DNA of 64,000 nucleotides from Pascua guehoae (lineage: Eukaryota > Basidiomycota > Tremellomycetes > Trichosporonales > Trichosporonaceae): positions 284,365-348,364 of the forward strand of contig BCJX01000001.1 of the NCBI GenBank assembly GCA_001600415.1, in the 5' to 3' direction. Shown here piece by piece: positions 42,517-53,356 of the stretch. The position numbers were made by a program, and so were the translations under genes. The notes below the pieces were generated by a model. It ran no database searches. It was not told the DNA's origin and saw nothing but the letters and a program-made list of their open reading frames with translations. Each line of letters begins with the position of its first letter. Position 1 is the first letter of the stretch.

Positions 42517-44777
42517 ATGACTCAAGCCTCGACAACTGTTCCGCCATGGCAGACGTCTCTGGACGGTCTCTTCCAGAACCGAAGGGCGAAGATTTGTGAT
42601 CTGGTCGTGGCCCCACGGCCTAGTCAACCAATCTACATTGCCAGCTGCGACTTTGTTGTATCGTTCAACCACAAGCTGCGCTTGAGCAGACTTGCCCACA
42701 ACCCTCAGCCCCAGGACCCCATTCTGGCCTTTTCATGGCTGGACAATATCATCATCAACGAGCGTTCCAAGGGCAACCGCTCGACAAACCCCTCGACGGA
42801 CGACCGCGAAGCTCTTACCGTTCTGGCCCAAATAGCTCGAGGTCCTCCAGCTTCTGGCCGTAGCCTCGCTGAAGGGGTTTTCCTGACGCATATTTTTGAG
42901 AATGGGAACCAATGGAGGGTGAGTTGATTGAGTGCCCCTGTGTTCGGGATGAAGCTGATGATGGAGGACTTGGAGCACCTGAGCGTCCTGGGCATGACGC
43001 CGCCTCAGGTTGCGTATGTCCGTATGCTAAGCTATGTTCGGTTGGCCGACGAGCTGGCCGCGCGGTACCCCAACAACAGCATTCATCTTCTCCTATCGTC
43101 GACGGCTGAAGATCGGCAACTTGAAAGCCGTTGGAGGCAGAACCGCTTCCACACGACGTATCCGACATTACTTGCCCGACGTGTTCTGCAGGCGCCATGG
43201 ATGGCTCGCGACAAGGGAAACCACCTCCCGAGATGGAACCGCCTGGTCTCTGCGCCGGGACAAACCCCGCCGACTACCGCAACACTTCCGTCTTCGTACG
43301 CTATTGGCGTGGACACGTGCTCTATGGATTACGTGAAACGGACAGTGGCGGGAGGCCACACACACGGCGCGTCTGATCGCCTCCAACGCTTCTTGGCGTA
43401 CGCTGCGACTTCGGACGCGAATCACAGCAACCACGGCACCTGCGACGCCTACGGATTGGTTCTTTCGCAAACGGTTCTCAACGAGATGCATTATCGGGCG
43501 GGCAAGTATGTAAACGCTGCTGCTCTCCAGCAGCAGGTCTCCAGCATTCAGTCGACACTGGCATCGTTCCCCGGCGTAGAAGTCACAAACACTGCCCCCG
43601 TGCCGCAGCCCACCACCCAACTCCTGCGCTGGTTTAGACGAAATTACACGTCCAATGACGCCAAGGTACGAGAAGAGCTGCTCTATTGCCGGCGCCCTGT
43701 CCTCCTCGTCAGCGAGGACGCTGGCATGGTCACGGCGTGGTGGCACCTGAACCGCCCCGCCATCCACGACCGCTGCGACTGGACGATGCCGACCACCGTG
43801 GCAGACCTCGAGGGGACTCTTAATCAGACAGCGCTATCATTTTATCATCGTCGCCAAGTCGTCGCGGGCACACCACAGGCCCAGCACCTGCAGCTGCAGC
43901 GCCCTCGGGTACGATGTCCACCACGGCACCTGCATCGTCTGCGGCTGTTTCTGCCGCTGCCGCGCCGACAACCACACCAAATGTCGTTCCGGCGTCCACC
44001 ACCACGTCGTCTTCTCTCCCTGTGTCGGCGGCCCGAACCTCGGCAGCGGGGACGTCGCATCAATCGACCATCACGGGCACACCATCCACGAATACACCAG
44101 GTATGATGAACACGACGGGGACGACACGCAGCCTTGGTCCCTCTGGTCCTACCCCTCCCGCATTCGCCGCCCACCCGCAACCACGGAGCACACTGCATCC
44201 CCCAGCGTCCGCTCGCCCGCCGCAACCTCCGGGCACACGGCCTCCGAACCGGCCTCCGAACAGCCATCCCCCCCGCGGCCGGCCTGCAGCCATACCCCCT
44301 CAGCAGCCAGCCTACGGCACGGCGGCAATGCGATACCACCCCTCCCACCCCCCACCATCTGGCCCACAGCGCCAGCAACATGTCGACTCGGGCTGCTGTT
44401 CGGGCTGTTCGGGCTGCTGCTCGTGCGGAGCCGGATGCTGCACTGGCGGCTGCGCCAGCTGTTCAGCGTGTGTGGGTTGCACATGCTGCACAGGCTGCTG
44501 CAACTGGAGCAGCTGCACGAGCTGCACGAGCCGCACGCCGTGCACAGACTGCTGGAGCGGCCTGTGGGCGAGCCTCACACGCTGCCTTCCCAAGAGCTGG
44601 CCGCCGTGCTCGTGGTCGTGCAAGGATATTTGCTGTGCACGGCTCTGTTCCTGCGGTCGGCAGTCCTGGGACGATGGTACCCAGCACGCGCACTGGGACG
44701 GCGGTCACGGAACGGCACAGCATGGTCTTCATGATGCCAGCGCCATCATGGAGCCTACCGTGGCCAGCCCCAGATGA
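42517..44777 (+). CDS. Hypothetical protein, 3' structure unresolved
   Basis: A coding-looking frame starts at 42517 (MTQASTTVPPWQTSLDGLF). A stop at 42925 is avoided by removing an intron, either 42919-42954 (36 nt) or 42919-43008 (90 nt), both in frame. The frame then runs to about 43825 with folded-looking sequence (DELAARYPNNSIHLLLSS, LLRWFRRNYTS). Around 43825-43850 the better coding composition moves to another frame (SSSPSRRGHTTGPAPAAAAPSG), Ser/Thr/Pro-rich, which ends at 44777. I found no good intron for this change, so it may be a frameshift, an assembly error or a decaying gene. From 44380 to 44560 this frame is a cysteine-rich repeat (SGCCSGCSGCC). I do not recognise a family. Confidence 0.4.
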
Positions 44778-45273
44778 GCCAGCGGGAGTACCGTGGCCCG
44801 CAGCGCGACCAGCGCGATCAGCACGGTCACACCCAATACCCCACCGGGACGCACATTGCTCACGGTCAACTGCAGTCTGGTGGTCATCAGCCACAGCGCC
44901 AGGATGTGCCTCAACCGAGGTGGAGCCAGGCGCAGTGGCAGTGAACACTGAGACGTCTTGAATAGCTCATGCTCGGCGGGTCACATGTCTTGACGCCTGG
45001 CGCTCCACTCCCGTTTGAGACTGCCGTCGTCCTATCTCCACGCTGTCCACATCCACACTGCCATCCTACTCTTGACACTGCCCTCTCACCAATGTATCCT
45101 CAGCCTCACTAACATCCAACTGTTTCTGTACACCAACACTTGTATCAACCTTTGTTAATCACAATACTGTATGTCTTGCAATGTATGCATCTACGCCTGT
45201 ACCTAGCCTCAACTACGACGGCCCAGACCCCAAGCCTCTATCTCGGGCGGCAACCATGCATCTGCCGCCTCTG
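44778..45273. other. Convergent region with possible extra coding tail
   Basis: About 500 bp. A Gln/Arg/Gly/His-rich frame (QREYRGPQRDQRDQHG) runs from about 44735 to 44942 in a third frame and might be the true tail of the 42517 gene. Otherwise nothing is recognised. Confidence 0.35.
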
Positions 45274-46567
45274 CTACCCGCGGCGTATCCCGCCAGCACC
45301 GAGCGCAAACCGGCCACCCTTGAGCACCTTGTTGGCGTGCCGGAACGTGAGGCTCACGCGCGTGCCACGCGCTGCGGTCCAGCCACCATCTGCGATCGCG
45401 CCCTCGACTGCAGGGTTGTCGAGGAGCCCGGCATTGGCGACCGTAACTGGAGGTGAGCCCGCTGGCGCTTTTGGAGCTTGAACCACGCAACCGTCTGTGG
45501 CAGCGTTGGCTTGTGGAGCAGCAACCGCTTGCGGCGATTGCCCCTCGGCATTCAAGCCAGCGACGACTGTGTCCTCGTCTCTCCCCACAATTCCGTGCAA
45601 GTGGTCGGTATACAGAGTTCCCGTCAGAATGAACAGAGAACGGGGCATGAGGAGCACATGGCCGAGGGGTACGGCCGCGATCGCACGACTACCCGGATCG
45701 CCTTCCTCGCTCGCAATCATCGGTGGCGACGGGGCTGTTGGAGACACATAGTGGTGCAGGTCGAGGACGGTGTGTGAACCGAGGCTCACAGTCGCGACGA
45801 GGGGCCGGAACGCGCCTCCATCTTCGTGCGGCTGTGCGTCAGTGGGAGATCGAGTTACGTACCCAGTCGTATTCTGTATCTGAAGGGCGAGACCAACAGT
45901 GACAATCACACTCACAGAGATCCCCTGTCCCGGCTGGTACTCATTAATGAGCACCTGGTTGATCCCAAGAGCTCCCTTTCCCTTCCCCCTCTCGTTGGCC
46001 GGCACGTCAGCGGCAGCATCGAGGAAGGCATCGATTCGCCCAATGATCTCTGGGCTGTTGGGTCAACACCCTTCCAGGAGTACTGCGACCCACAAGCCTG
46101 TGAGAAAGTCGGGCATGGGTTCGGGAAGGAGAACGTTGGACTTTGACGTCGTGCCGCCTGGGGTTAGTGCGCGTTGGGAGGCAGAGGACATGACAGTGGT
46201 GGAAAGGTTGTAGGATGTGGTGGTGAAGTGAGCATGAGGGAAGGCATCGTCACGCAGCTTGGCGAGAGACGCCTAGTGGCGTGGAGTGTCGCACTCAGAG
46301 TAGCTCACCCCAGTACTGAAGCCTGAGTGGGTCAGCTCACAAGATCATAGATGGTGGACCCACCTCCTCCCACTTCCGACGGTGCGCCATTTGGGCTGGG
46401 GCGTCGCCTCGATCTGATGTCAGCTAACCTAACCACGCTGGGGTCGGTAGCTAACCTTGCGTAGTAGATACTCTTCTTCCTCAGGCGTGATAAAGTTGGG
46501 AACGCTGGGGTCAGTGTTGGTTGGATGAGAGATGGCACCGAAGTGTGCACAGGACGCTATGGGTCAT
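45274..46567 (-). CDS. ALKBH6-like Fe(II)/2-oxoglutarate dioxygenase
   Basis: AlkB-homologue 6 family: non-heme iron, 2-oxoglutarate-dependent oxygenase thought to act on nucleic acids. Exons on the minus strand: 46567-46551, 46504-46456, 46413-46364, 46322-46309, 46157-46094, 46054-45916, 45831-45274, giving 296 residues. Motifs: VPNFITPEEEEYLL at the N-terminus, RRLQYWGG formed by a 14-nt exon, QVLINEYQPGQGI, the iron-binding HxD in PHEDG (start of exon 7), TVSLGSHTVLDL, YTDHLHGI with the distal His, and RGTRVSLTFRH with the cosubstrate-binding Arg. The human protein has about 238 residues; here a roughly 60-residue Ala/Pro/Gly-rich insert lies between HGI and RGTRVS. All ligands are present, so activity is expected. 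A purine-rich tract lies just upstream. Confidence 0.9.
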
Positions 46568-47650
46568 AGTGGTGAGGGGGGTAGGGTGAGGGAGTGGAAG
46601 AGAGCAAGATGGAGTGAAGCAGAAGAATGAATGAATGGATGGATGGAGATGGAAGAATGGATGGAAAGAAGAAGACACGGAAGGACAGAACGGAATATAT
46701 ACAACGAGCAAGGGAAACCGAGGAAGGAAGAAGACCAAAGGAGGGAAGGTCAAGCAAGGAATGCCAAGGAATGTCATGGAATGAATACCAAGGAAGGTGG
46801 GATGTGAAGGAGGAAGGAAAGAAGGAAATAAAGAAGGAAGGAGGGAAGGGTGGAAAGAACGAAGGAAGACAACAACCGGCAGGGAAGAAACCATCGAGCA
46901 AGCAGCGGGTGACTCATCCCATTTGCGCATGCACAGTGGTACGCACTAGTAAGCCGCAGGCGGGAGGTTGGGCACACGCTGCCCTTCCAGACCGGGAAGG
47001 CGTGGCGGCTCAACGTTGGGGTTGGGGTCGGGCATATGTTCAAGTAGAGACAAATGGGGATGAGGAGTTGAGATGAGAAGATGGGTGGAGACAAGACGAA
47101 CGAGCGACAAAGTGGCCGACCTCCACCTGGCTGGCCTGGCCATGACGTTGGGGGTGGCGCGTCGTCGGCGACGGAAGCAGATTTGGGTGCGAGTGGCAGT
47201 TGGCATGTTGGGATCCCATGCGCCTGTGTCGATGGGGATAGAGGCAATGAATGTACGAGCACAAAAGGCCAAGACCAGACCACGACGAGCAATAGTCCAT
47301 CTCCACGAAAGGTGTGAGGAGTAAGTGGGCAGTTGGGGATGCACCGTGTCGTAATCATTACAGTTTATCAGCGGCTGCAGGCAGCATCGGGCCAAACGAT
47401 GAGGCACAAATCATGAGGAGTGTGCAGTGCACAGCGACAGATGATGAGAGCTGCAGAACAGCAGGGTGCAGACGCACAAACGCTGGTTGCTGGGTACTGG
47501 ATACATGGTGGTCTATAGTCTATGGAATCACATCTGTGAACGATCACATCCGGCGCTCTCGCCCTCTCGCACTGCTCACACTCCGTGACCTTGAATGCTG
47601 GCTGGAAAGCACGACTCGCCCACCCTCACGTCTCTCCTACAGACACACGA
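46568..47650. other. Intergenic region with purine-rich tract
   Basis: About 1.1 kb between two minus-strand genes. The first 300 bp are a purine tract. The remainder shows overlapping frames on both strands but no gene. Confidence 0.5.
46600..46880. repeat. Polypurine tract (GGAA/GGAT-rich)
   Basis: The + strand is overwhelmingly A and G here, with runs of GGAAGGA, GAATGAATGGATGGATGG and GAAAGAAGAAG. It begins about 30 bp upstream of the ALKBH6-like start, so in that gene's sense it is a polypyrimidine leader or promoter. Confidence 0.8.
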
Positions 47651-48916
47651 CTAGCGCGTACCACGCTTCTTGCGCTCGTCCTTCTCGGGCTCGCTCGCGC
47701 CAAAGAGCCAGTCGAGACCCGCAGCACGTAAGACGGCCTGGCGGACGTAGTCCTGCACGCCGGCGTTCTCGCCGTTGCCGAGCCCGTTGCCAAGGAGGGA
47801 CGCGAGGAGGTCTGGCGCCTGCTGGCGGGGCGGGTTGGTGTTCTTCCTTGTGTTCGAGCGGGTGTTGTACGTTGAGCGGCTGCCGGTCGCCGAGCGCGAG
47901 TCCCAGTATTCACCGCCTCCGGTACGCGAGTTGCGGCGACGGCGCTCTCCTGGTGGGGGGTAAAACTCGGTACCGGCAGCGCCGGGGGCGCGGCGGCGCA
48001 CGCCCTCCGCCTCGGGTGTACCCAGGGCGTACTGCTTGAGTGCCTCAAAGAGGACGTCGATTCCTCCCTGCCCGCTCGCGGCCATGATCCACGCAATGAT
48101 GGCGATCACGGGCCCGATGCGCAGACAGAACCGGACAAAACGCGCGAGGTACCCGATGAATCCTGTCACGACGGCCCACACGACATACAGTCCCACGAGG
48201 AGTAAGAGGAACTGGGTGTAGGGAGCCACGGCGCGGAGGAGGGGCACGAGCGAGGCCGGGTCGGAAAAGTCGGGCGGGTTGACGACGACCTCGGCCAGGT
48301 CGGCCGGGAGGAGCGGCACAACGTAGCGGTGCACAAAGCTGCGGACGAGGAGTGTGAGCGTGTGCTTCAAGCCCGTGGGGGAAGGCTGGGGCTCGGGGTC
48401 AGGGGAAGGGGAAGAGTAGGAGTCGGAGAAGGAGCGAGAGCGGGAGCGCATGACGACGAGCGTGTCACGGTGCGAAGTGTGCAAGGGTACCCGCCGGCGG
48501 CGCGGGGAGCGGTGGTCGTGGATATCGTCGTCCTCGTCAGAGTAGTCGGATGCCAGCGACTCGTCGTCGAGGTATGGCGAGAACCGCTTTGTGGGCCGCT
48601 CGACAGGCTGGGCGGTCTTGACCGGCTTGGAGGCGCGGATGGGCATGGACGCAGCCTTGGTGGCGCTGAGCGTCGGCATCGACACCGACGTTGGCATCGA
48701 AGCCGACGCCGACGTCGATGCCACGGGCTCTGGCTTGTCCACGTCCGGCTTGTCGGCGTTGCCCTCGGCCGGCGTCTGTGGCGTTGTTGTTGGTGTGCGT
48801 GCCGGTCGCCGCCAGTACGAGTACGAGTACGGCGGGGGCTTGGGCGGCGACGATGGGGGTGTCGGTGATACCGGCGGGCAGTGCGTGCACGCCGATGACG
48901 AGACGAGGCGTGACAT
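47651..48916 (-). CDS. APQ12-like nuclear-envelope/ER membrane protein
   Basis: Single exon, 421 residues. Residues 1-170 are Pro/Ser-rich and disordered, with an acidic patch (DYSDEDDDIHDH) and an RS-like patch (RSRSRSFSDSYSS). Two adjacent hydrophobic segments follow (FLLLLVGLYVVWAVVTGFIG and IGPVIAIIAWIMAASGQGG), then DVLFEALKQYAL. The pair of helices followed by SGQGG...LFEALK matches the Apq12 (nuclear pore assembly and biogenesis) family as I recall it. In yeast, Apq12 sits in the nuclear envelope/ER and supports pore assembly and lipid homeostasis. The C-terminal third is charged and disordered. Yeast Apq12 is far shorter, so the long N- and C-terminal extensions are notable. Confidence 0.75.
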   Translation of the reverse strand: MSRLVSSSACTHCPPVSPTPPSSPPKPPPYSYSYWRRPARTPTTTPQTPAEGNADKPDVDKPEPVASTSASASMPTSVSMPTLSATKAASMPIRASKPVKTAQPVERPTKRFSPYLDDESLASDYSDEDDDIHDHRSPRRRRVPLHTSHRDTLVVMRSRSRSFSDSYSSPSPDPEPQPSPTGLKHTLTLLVRSFVHRYVVPLLPADLAEVVVNPPDFSDPASLVPLLRAVAPYTQFLLLLVGLYVVWAVVTGFIGYLARFVRFCLRIGPVIAIIAWIMAASGQGGIDVLFEALKQYALGTPEAEGVRRRAPGAAGTEFYPPPGERRRRNSRTGGGEYWDSRSATGSRSTYNTRSNTRKNTNPPRQQAPDLLASLLGNGLGNGENAGVQDYVRQAVLRAAGLDWLFGASEPEKDERKKRGTR

Positions 48917-49842
48917 GGCGAGAGTTGCGTGGTGGTGGGGAGAAGAGAGGGGATGGGGGAATGAGGGGATGATGAAGAGGGGGGTAGATGGAATGAAATG
49001 GGGTCCCCGTGAATGGGAGATGGGTGGAAGACGAGGGATAGGAGGAGAGAGAGAGAGAGAGACTCACTCCATGATATATCCAGGGATGAATGGATTGATG
49101 CGATAGCGGGGGGTGAAGTAGGGGAGGGGAGGGGTGGAGACGTGAAGCGATGCAAAAGATTGTCCGACAGCCCCGACGACGAGAAACGTTTGTGTGTTGC
49201 GCGCCAAAAGTGGTGGGTGCCATGGCATGAGCAGGGTGGGTCAGCGGCGCCGAACCCCCTCCCACCGGGCACTGCACCCGACCCACGCCCAGAGTGGCAA
49301 ATTCAGGAACAATCCACGTGTGCGTGGGAATCCCCGCCACCGCACGCACCGCAACGCCATTGACAAATTGCTCTGATCTCGTGCCCGCCCATGATACGCC
49401 CATGGCCTCAAAAAAGCTCAAGCAATGTTGGCATGTTGGCAATCCAGCCATCTTATCTCTAGGTCCGTCAATATCTTCCGTCGTCACCCGTAGCATGCGT
49501 AGCACCGTAGCATGCGTGGATCCATAGCCTTTGTCGTGCGTGATCGCTCGCGCGCTCGGGCGCTATCATCACATCCTGCACGTCATGTATGCATTCCAAA
49601 AAGTCTAAGTTCCCAGATCGTCAGCCTCCAAACATGACTTTTTTGGCGCGCCATGATACGAGATGAAACGCCCTACAGTCCATGAACATGGCGACACCAG
49701 GCACTTCAATCGCCACTCCACGCAGATCCCAGGATCCGGTAGGGGGATGTTAGGCCGATTGGCATGTCTGTGCGACACCGTGTAGGGCCACATAGCGCCT
49801 TCTGTTCCATGCCGTCCTTGGCCATGTCGGCACTCCGCCGGC
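48917..49842. other. Intergenic region
   Basis: About 930 bp between the APQ12-like start and the decarboxylase stop, both minus strand. The first 200 bp are purine-rich (GAGAGAGAGAGAG near 49050), probably the APQ12-like leader. No gene is seen. Confidence 0.5.
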
Positions 49843-52800
49843 CTACGCCGTGGATTGGGATTCCCCATGCTCCTTGAGCACCGCCTCGCCTTCTGCCTCA
49901 ACCAGCCGCCACGTCTCAAGCACATCATCCATCGTCGTGCGGAGACCACCCATCGCAAACCGGAGACAGTAGATGCCCTCCTCGTGCTCCTCCGACTTGA
50001 GCAATGTCTGCGTGAGCATGACTTCAGGGTGACGCTCGAGGCGGTCGTGCAACTCGCGCGAGAGCGTGTTGAGCGTCGCGTTGTCCTGGGCACCGGAACG
50101 GGACACGAGGCGGAAGGTAAGGAGCGCAAGCGACGGGGGCGCGACAATCTCGAAGATGGGGGATGCGGTTACGAGCTTGGCGAGCTCGACGCAGTGTTCA
50201 ATGCCCTGAGCGTCAGCGAGGCGGAACGGTATGGAGATGAGTGCGATCGTGCCCATATCGGCTGGTGAGCATGTTTCCCAGCCGGAGAAGGCGGCGAGCG
50301 AGCTCGCCTAGATACGGGCGGCGGACAACACGCCCATAAGAAGACCAGGGCGTACACGGCTACTCTTCCAAGCGCTCCAATGGGTCCTGCTTGCCTTCGG
50401 CGGGCACGTCCGGCGTATCATTTATATGTACGTGCGCAACGACCGCCTCGGGCCCGCCAGGGAGTGCGTCCACGACAACCTTCCCATCAAGGGAACAACA
50501 CAGCCCTCTTTCCCCGCGGCTACTCTCCCAAGCGGAAGCACAACAGCCTCGCTTCGACGCGCGCCCTGCGCCAACACTCGGAATCACAATCCAGAGACTT
50601 TTCCCATCTGCACACTTCTCTCTCACGCCACTCACATTCCTCAAGTGCTTCTGCAGGCCCTCGACACCATAACCGCGCAGGACAAACCAGAGCTTGATGC
50701 TGCGGAAGCGGCGGCCGAGTGCAAGCTGCCAGTTGCGATAGTCGATGACGTCGCCATCGTCGGCCTGCTTGGTGCGCAGATAGACGGGTGTGACGTCGAG
50801 CGCCTCGGTGAGGTCGCGGCGATCACGGACGAAGAAGAGCGCTGGGAGTTAGTGCGCTGGACGTTCGGAAAGGGGCTGGGAGTAGCCGGGTTGGCGAGGG
50901 CGTCGTTCGCCACGGGCAAGTGCTTGGAGAACGCAGGACAGCACTACTCACAGCAGTCAAAGCCGACGAGGCCCCACTTGTGCATGTTGGTGCAGAACGA
51001 GTCGGCGTACTGGTTCACCTCGGCGAGGCGGAGCGGCTCGCGCTGTTCGGGGAGCGCGTACGCGACGCCGGCCCACTAGCTGGTCAGCATGTTGGACGTC
51101 TGGCTGAGAGGGCACCTACCGCAGCGTCGACGTGGAGGAACATGGTCGGGTAGTCCTTGACTGGGTATTAGGGCTGCTCGCAGGCTGCTCGTCTCCGTAT
51201 GCGTGCTGCGGTGTGCAGCGCACACGTCTCTCGTACTCACCAACCTCTCCGAGCTCGGCAATGTAGTCGACTGCACCGCTGCTGGTTGATCCAACGGTGC
51301 CGACTGCGTGTCAGCCTTCGCTCTCGTAACCTGGAACAGAGCACACCAGGGACGGACTCCGACGGCCCAACTGTCGCCGCAGAGCCTCACACAACTCGCC
51401 CTACTCACTGACGAAGAACGGCGTGAAGCCATTCTTGACATCCTCCTCAATCGCCTTGCGGAGAGTCTCACCGCGCAGCGAGTAGTTGTCCGAGACGCGC
51501 ACAGGGAGAGCACGGAACTGCATGCCGAGGAGGAGCGCAGCCTTGGCTCCAAGCGAGTGCGTCTGCGTGCTGCCGTACATGACGAGCTTGGACGTGTACT
51601 GTTGCCGCACGGGGATGGACACCTCGATGCGCTCAGTGTTGGCATCGCCCGTGATCGTACCGTTGGCCTCACCGCGGGCTGCGTGCGCAAGGTGCCGGAG
51701 CGCGCGCTCGCGCGCGGCAATGGCGGCTGTGAGGGCGCATTCCGAGGCCGAGTTCTGGAGAGTGTCAGCGGTGTAGACAGGCGAGAGGCGTGTGTGGGTA
51801 TGCAGAGTTGGAGTAAACACGCGGCCCGCGGTTCTAGTGAACATCGTGCCAAGCACACACGCGGCCAGCAACATCACAACCAGCAACACAGCTAAACTCA
51901 CTCCAATAATACCACCACCCAGACCGCTGCGAGTCAGGAAGGCATCGTCCAGGCCGAAGATCTGCGCCATCCAGTCGGTCACGACCTGCTCGAGCTCGGA
52001 GCACGCGGGCGAGCAGTTCCACTACGAGTCAGCGAGACGGGTGGGTGTGAACGTGGGCCTTGGACACCTTGTCCCAGCCACGTTATGACTCACATTGAAA
52101 CCGGGGTTGGTTACACTGCTCGAGTATAAGTCGGCAAGCATAGACTCAAACGTGGTAAGAGCGGGGAAGTAGCCGAAGAACTTGCCGTGCTGCCAGTGGG
52201 TGATGCCGGGCATAATAAGCGACTGGAAGTCGGCCTGGACAGCGGTGAAGGGCTCAGGTTGCTGTGGTGCCGAGGCTGGGGGATGATATCAGTGGTACGA
52301 ACCAGATAGCAGCCGACGTAAACGCAAGAGAGAGTGCGTGCGCTCATGGGGAGAGCGCGAACGCATGGGGAGCGCCAGCTCATGGGGAGAATGTGAGATC
52401 AAGAGGGAGAGCATGGGCTCTCGAGAGTGTCAACCCTATGGGCAGCGTGAAGCGTAATCGCCAGCTCTGGAAGGAGAACGCAGGGCCAAGAGCGAGGCCG
52501 TGACCTCTCCCTGGCGAGCGTGGCTCCAGAGAGCGAGCGCGAACCTCAACCCGCCAGCTGAGCCCAGGAAGAGATATAAGCTCACGATCAAGAGTGAGGT
52601 TCAAGCAAACGAGGACCACTGCCCTCCAAGAACCTAGAGAAGGTCCAGGAGAGAGGGGAATGATCCACACGTCGCAAAGCCGCGCATCGCCCCACAACCA
52701 GCAGAATCAGTCGAGAGCCAGGACATCCCAACACGGAACACGGTCATATCAGCTAGACTCACTCGGCAGGAGCTTCAAGAGATATCCGGGCTCAACTTCG

Positions 52801-53356
52801 GCCTTGACATTGCGATCGCTCAGCGTGCTGTAGTAGTCGCAGATCTGGTCAATCGAGGCGTAGCCTATGCGCGTCAGCGAGGGAAGAACGGCTGGGAGAT
52901 GAGGGCGCTGGCAGGCAATGGGAGCAGTGCTGGGCGTTGAGCATGGGGCAGCGCTTCGTCTGGGGACGAGCAGGCGTGCTTGCGAAGGTGGTATGATAAC
53001 CAGTCTGCCTCTTCGCGGTGCAGCGCACCACATGCGGGGCTGGAGGGGCTGGATTGCTTCATGCGCGCGATGCCGAGGTAGCGATCCGCACCGCGATCTT
53101 CGGGCCGGGATCGACCATCGCCCATCTCCTGTAGCGGCGCGTCTGCCCAGCTGCCCATCTACCCATCGTGTCGCACCCTCCTGGCGCTCCCTCCACGCCC
53201 AACGACCACGCCCTCATCGCCCCCATCGCCCATCGCATTTCCCCGTCGACGCGCTCGTCTCAAGCCCACCTGCTTTACGAAACCTGCCCGTCAGCGGATA
53301 CTCTCCCCACCGCCCCAACACGCAGCACACGGCAAGACATACTCTTCGACGTCCAT
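49843..53356 (-). CDS. Aromatic-L-amino-acid decarboxylase (group II PLP decarboxylase)
   Basis: Pyridoxal-phosphate enzyme that decarboxylates tryptophan, tyrosine or DOPA-like amino acids to amines; the exact substrate is not visible. Eleven exons on the minus strand: 53356-53343, 53283-53270, 52864-52763, 52275-52094, 52021-51902, 51754-51409, 51303-51241, 51160-51120, 51075-50952, 50841-50636, 50205-49843, giving 524 residues. The first two exons are 14 nt each and spell MDVEEFRKAG, joined to YASIDQICDYYSTL. Motifs: EPGYLLKLLP, PGITHWQHGKFFGYFP, GGGIIG, FFVIGTVGSTSSGAVDYIAE, HVDAAWAGVAYALPE, CTNMHKWGLV with the PLP lysine, and RSIKLWFVLRGYGVEGLQ. Introns range from 44 to 487 nt. All core residues are intact. 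Nothing in the neighbourhood suggests a pathway. Confidence 0.95.

Noticed and set aside
44423..44734. Leucine-rich frame (LLQLEQLHELHEPH) as a separate coiled-coil gene
   Set aside because: The periodicity comes from the CTG/CTGCACGAG DNA repeat, and the frame has no ATG start.
47300..48039. 241-codon plus-strand frame overlapping the APQ12-like gene
   Set aside because: Antisense shadow of the APQ12-like C-terminal half; Arg/Ser-rich with no motif.
51401..51982. Membrane-helix-like protein on the minus strand (SLAVLLVVMLLAACVLG)
   Set aside because: This hydrophobic stretch is the translation of decarboxylase intron 5; splicing it out restores the family sequence.
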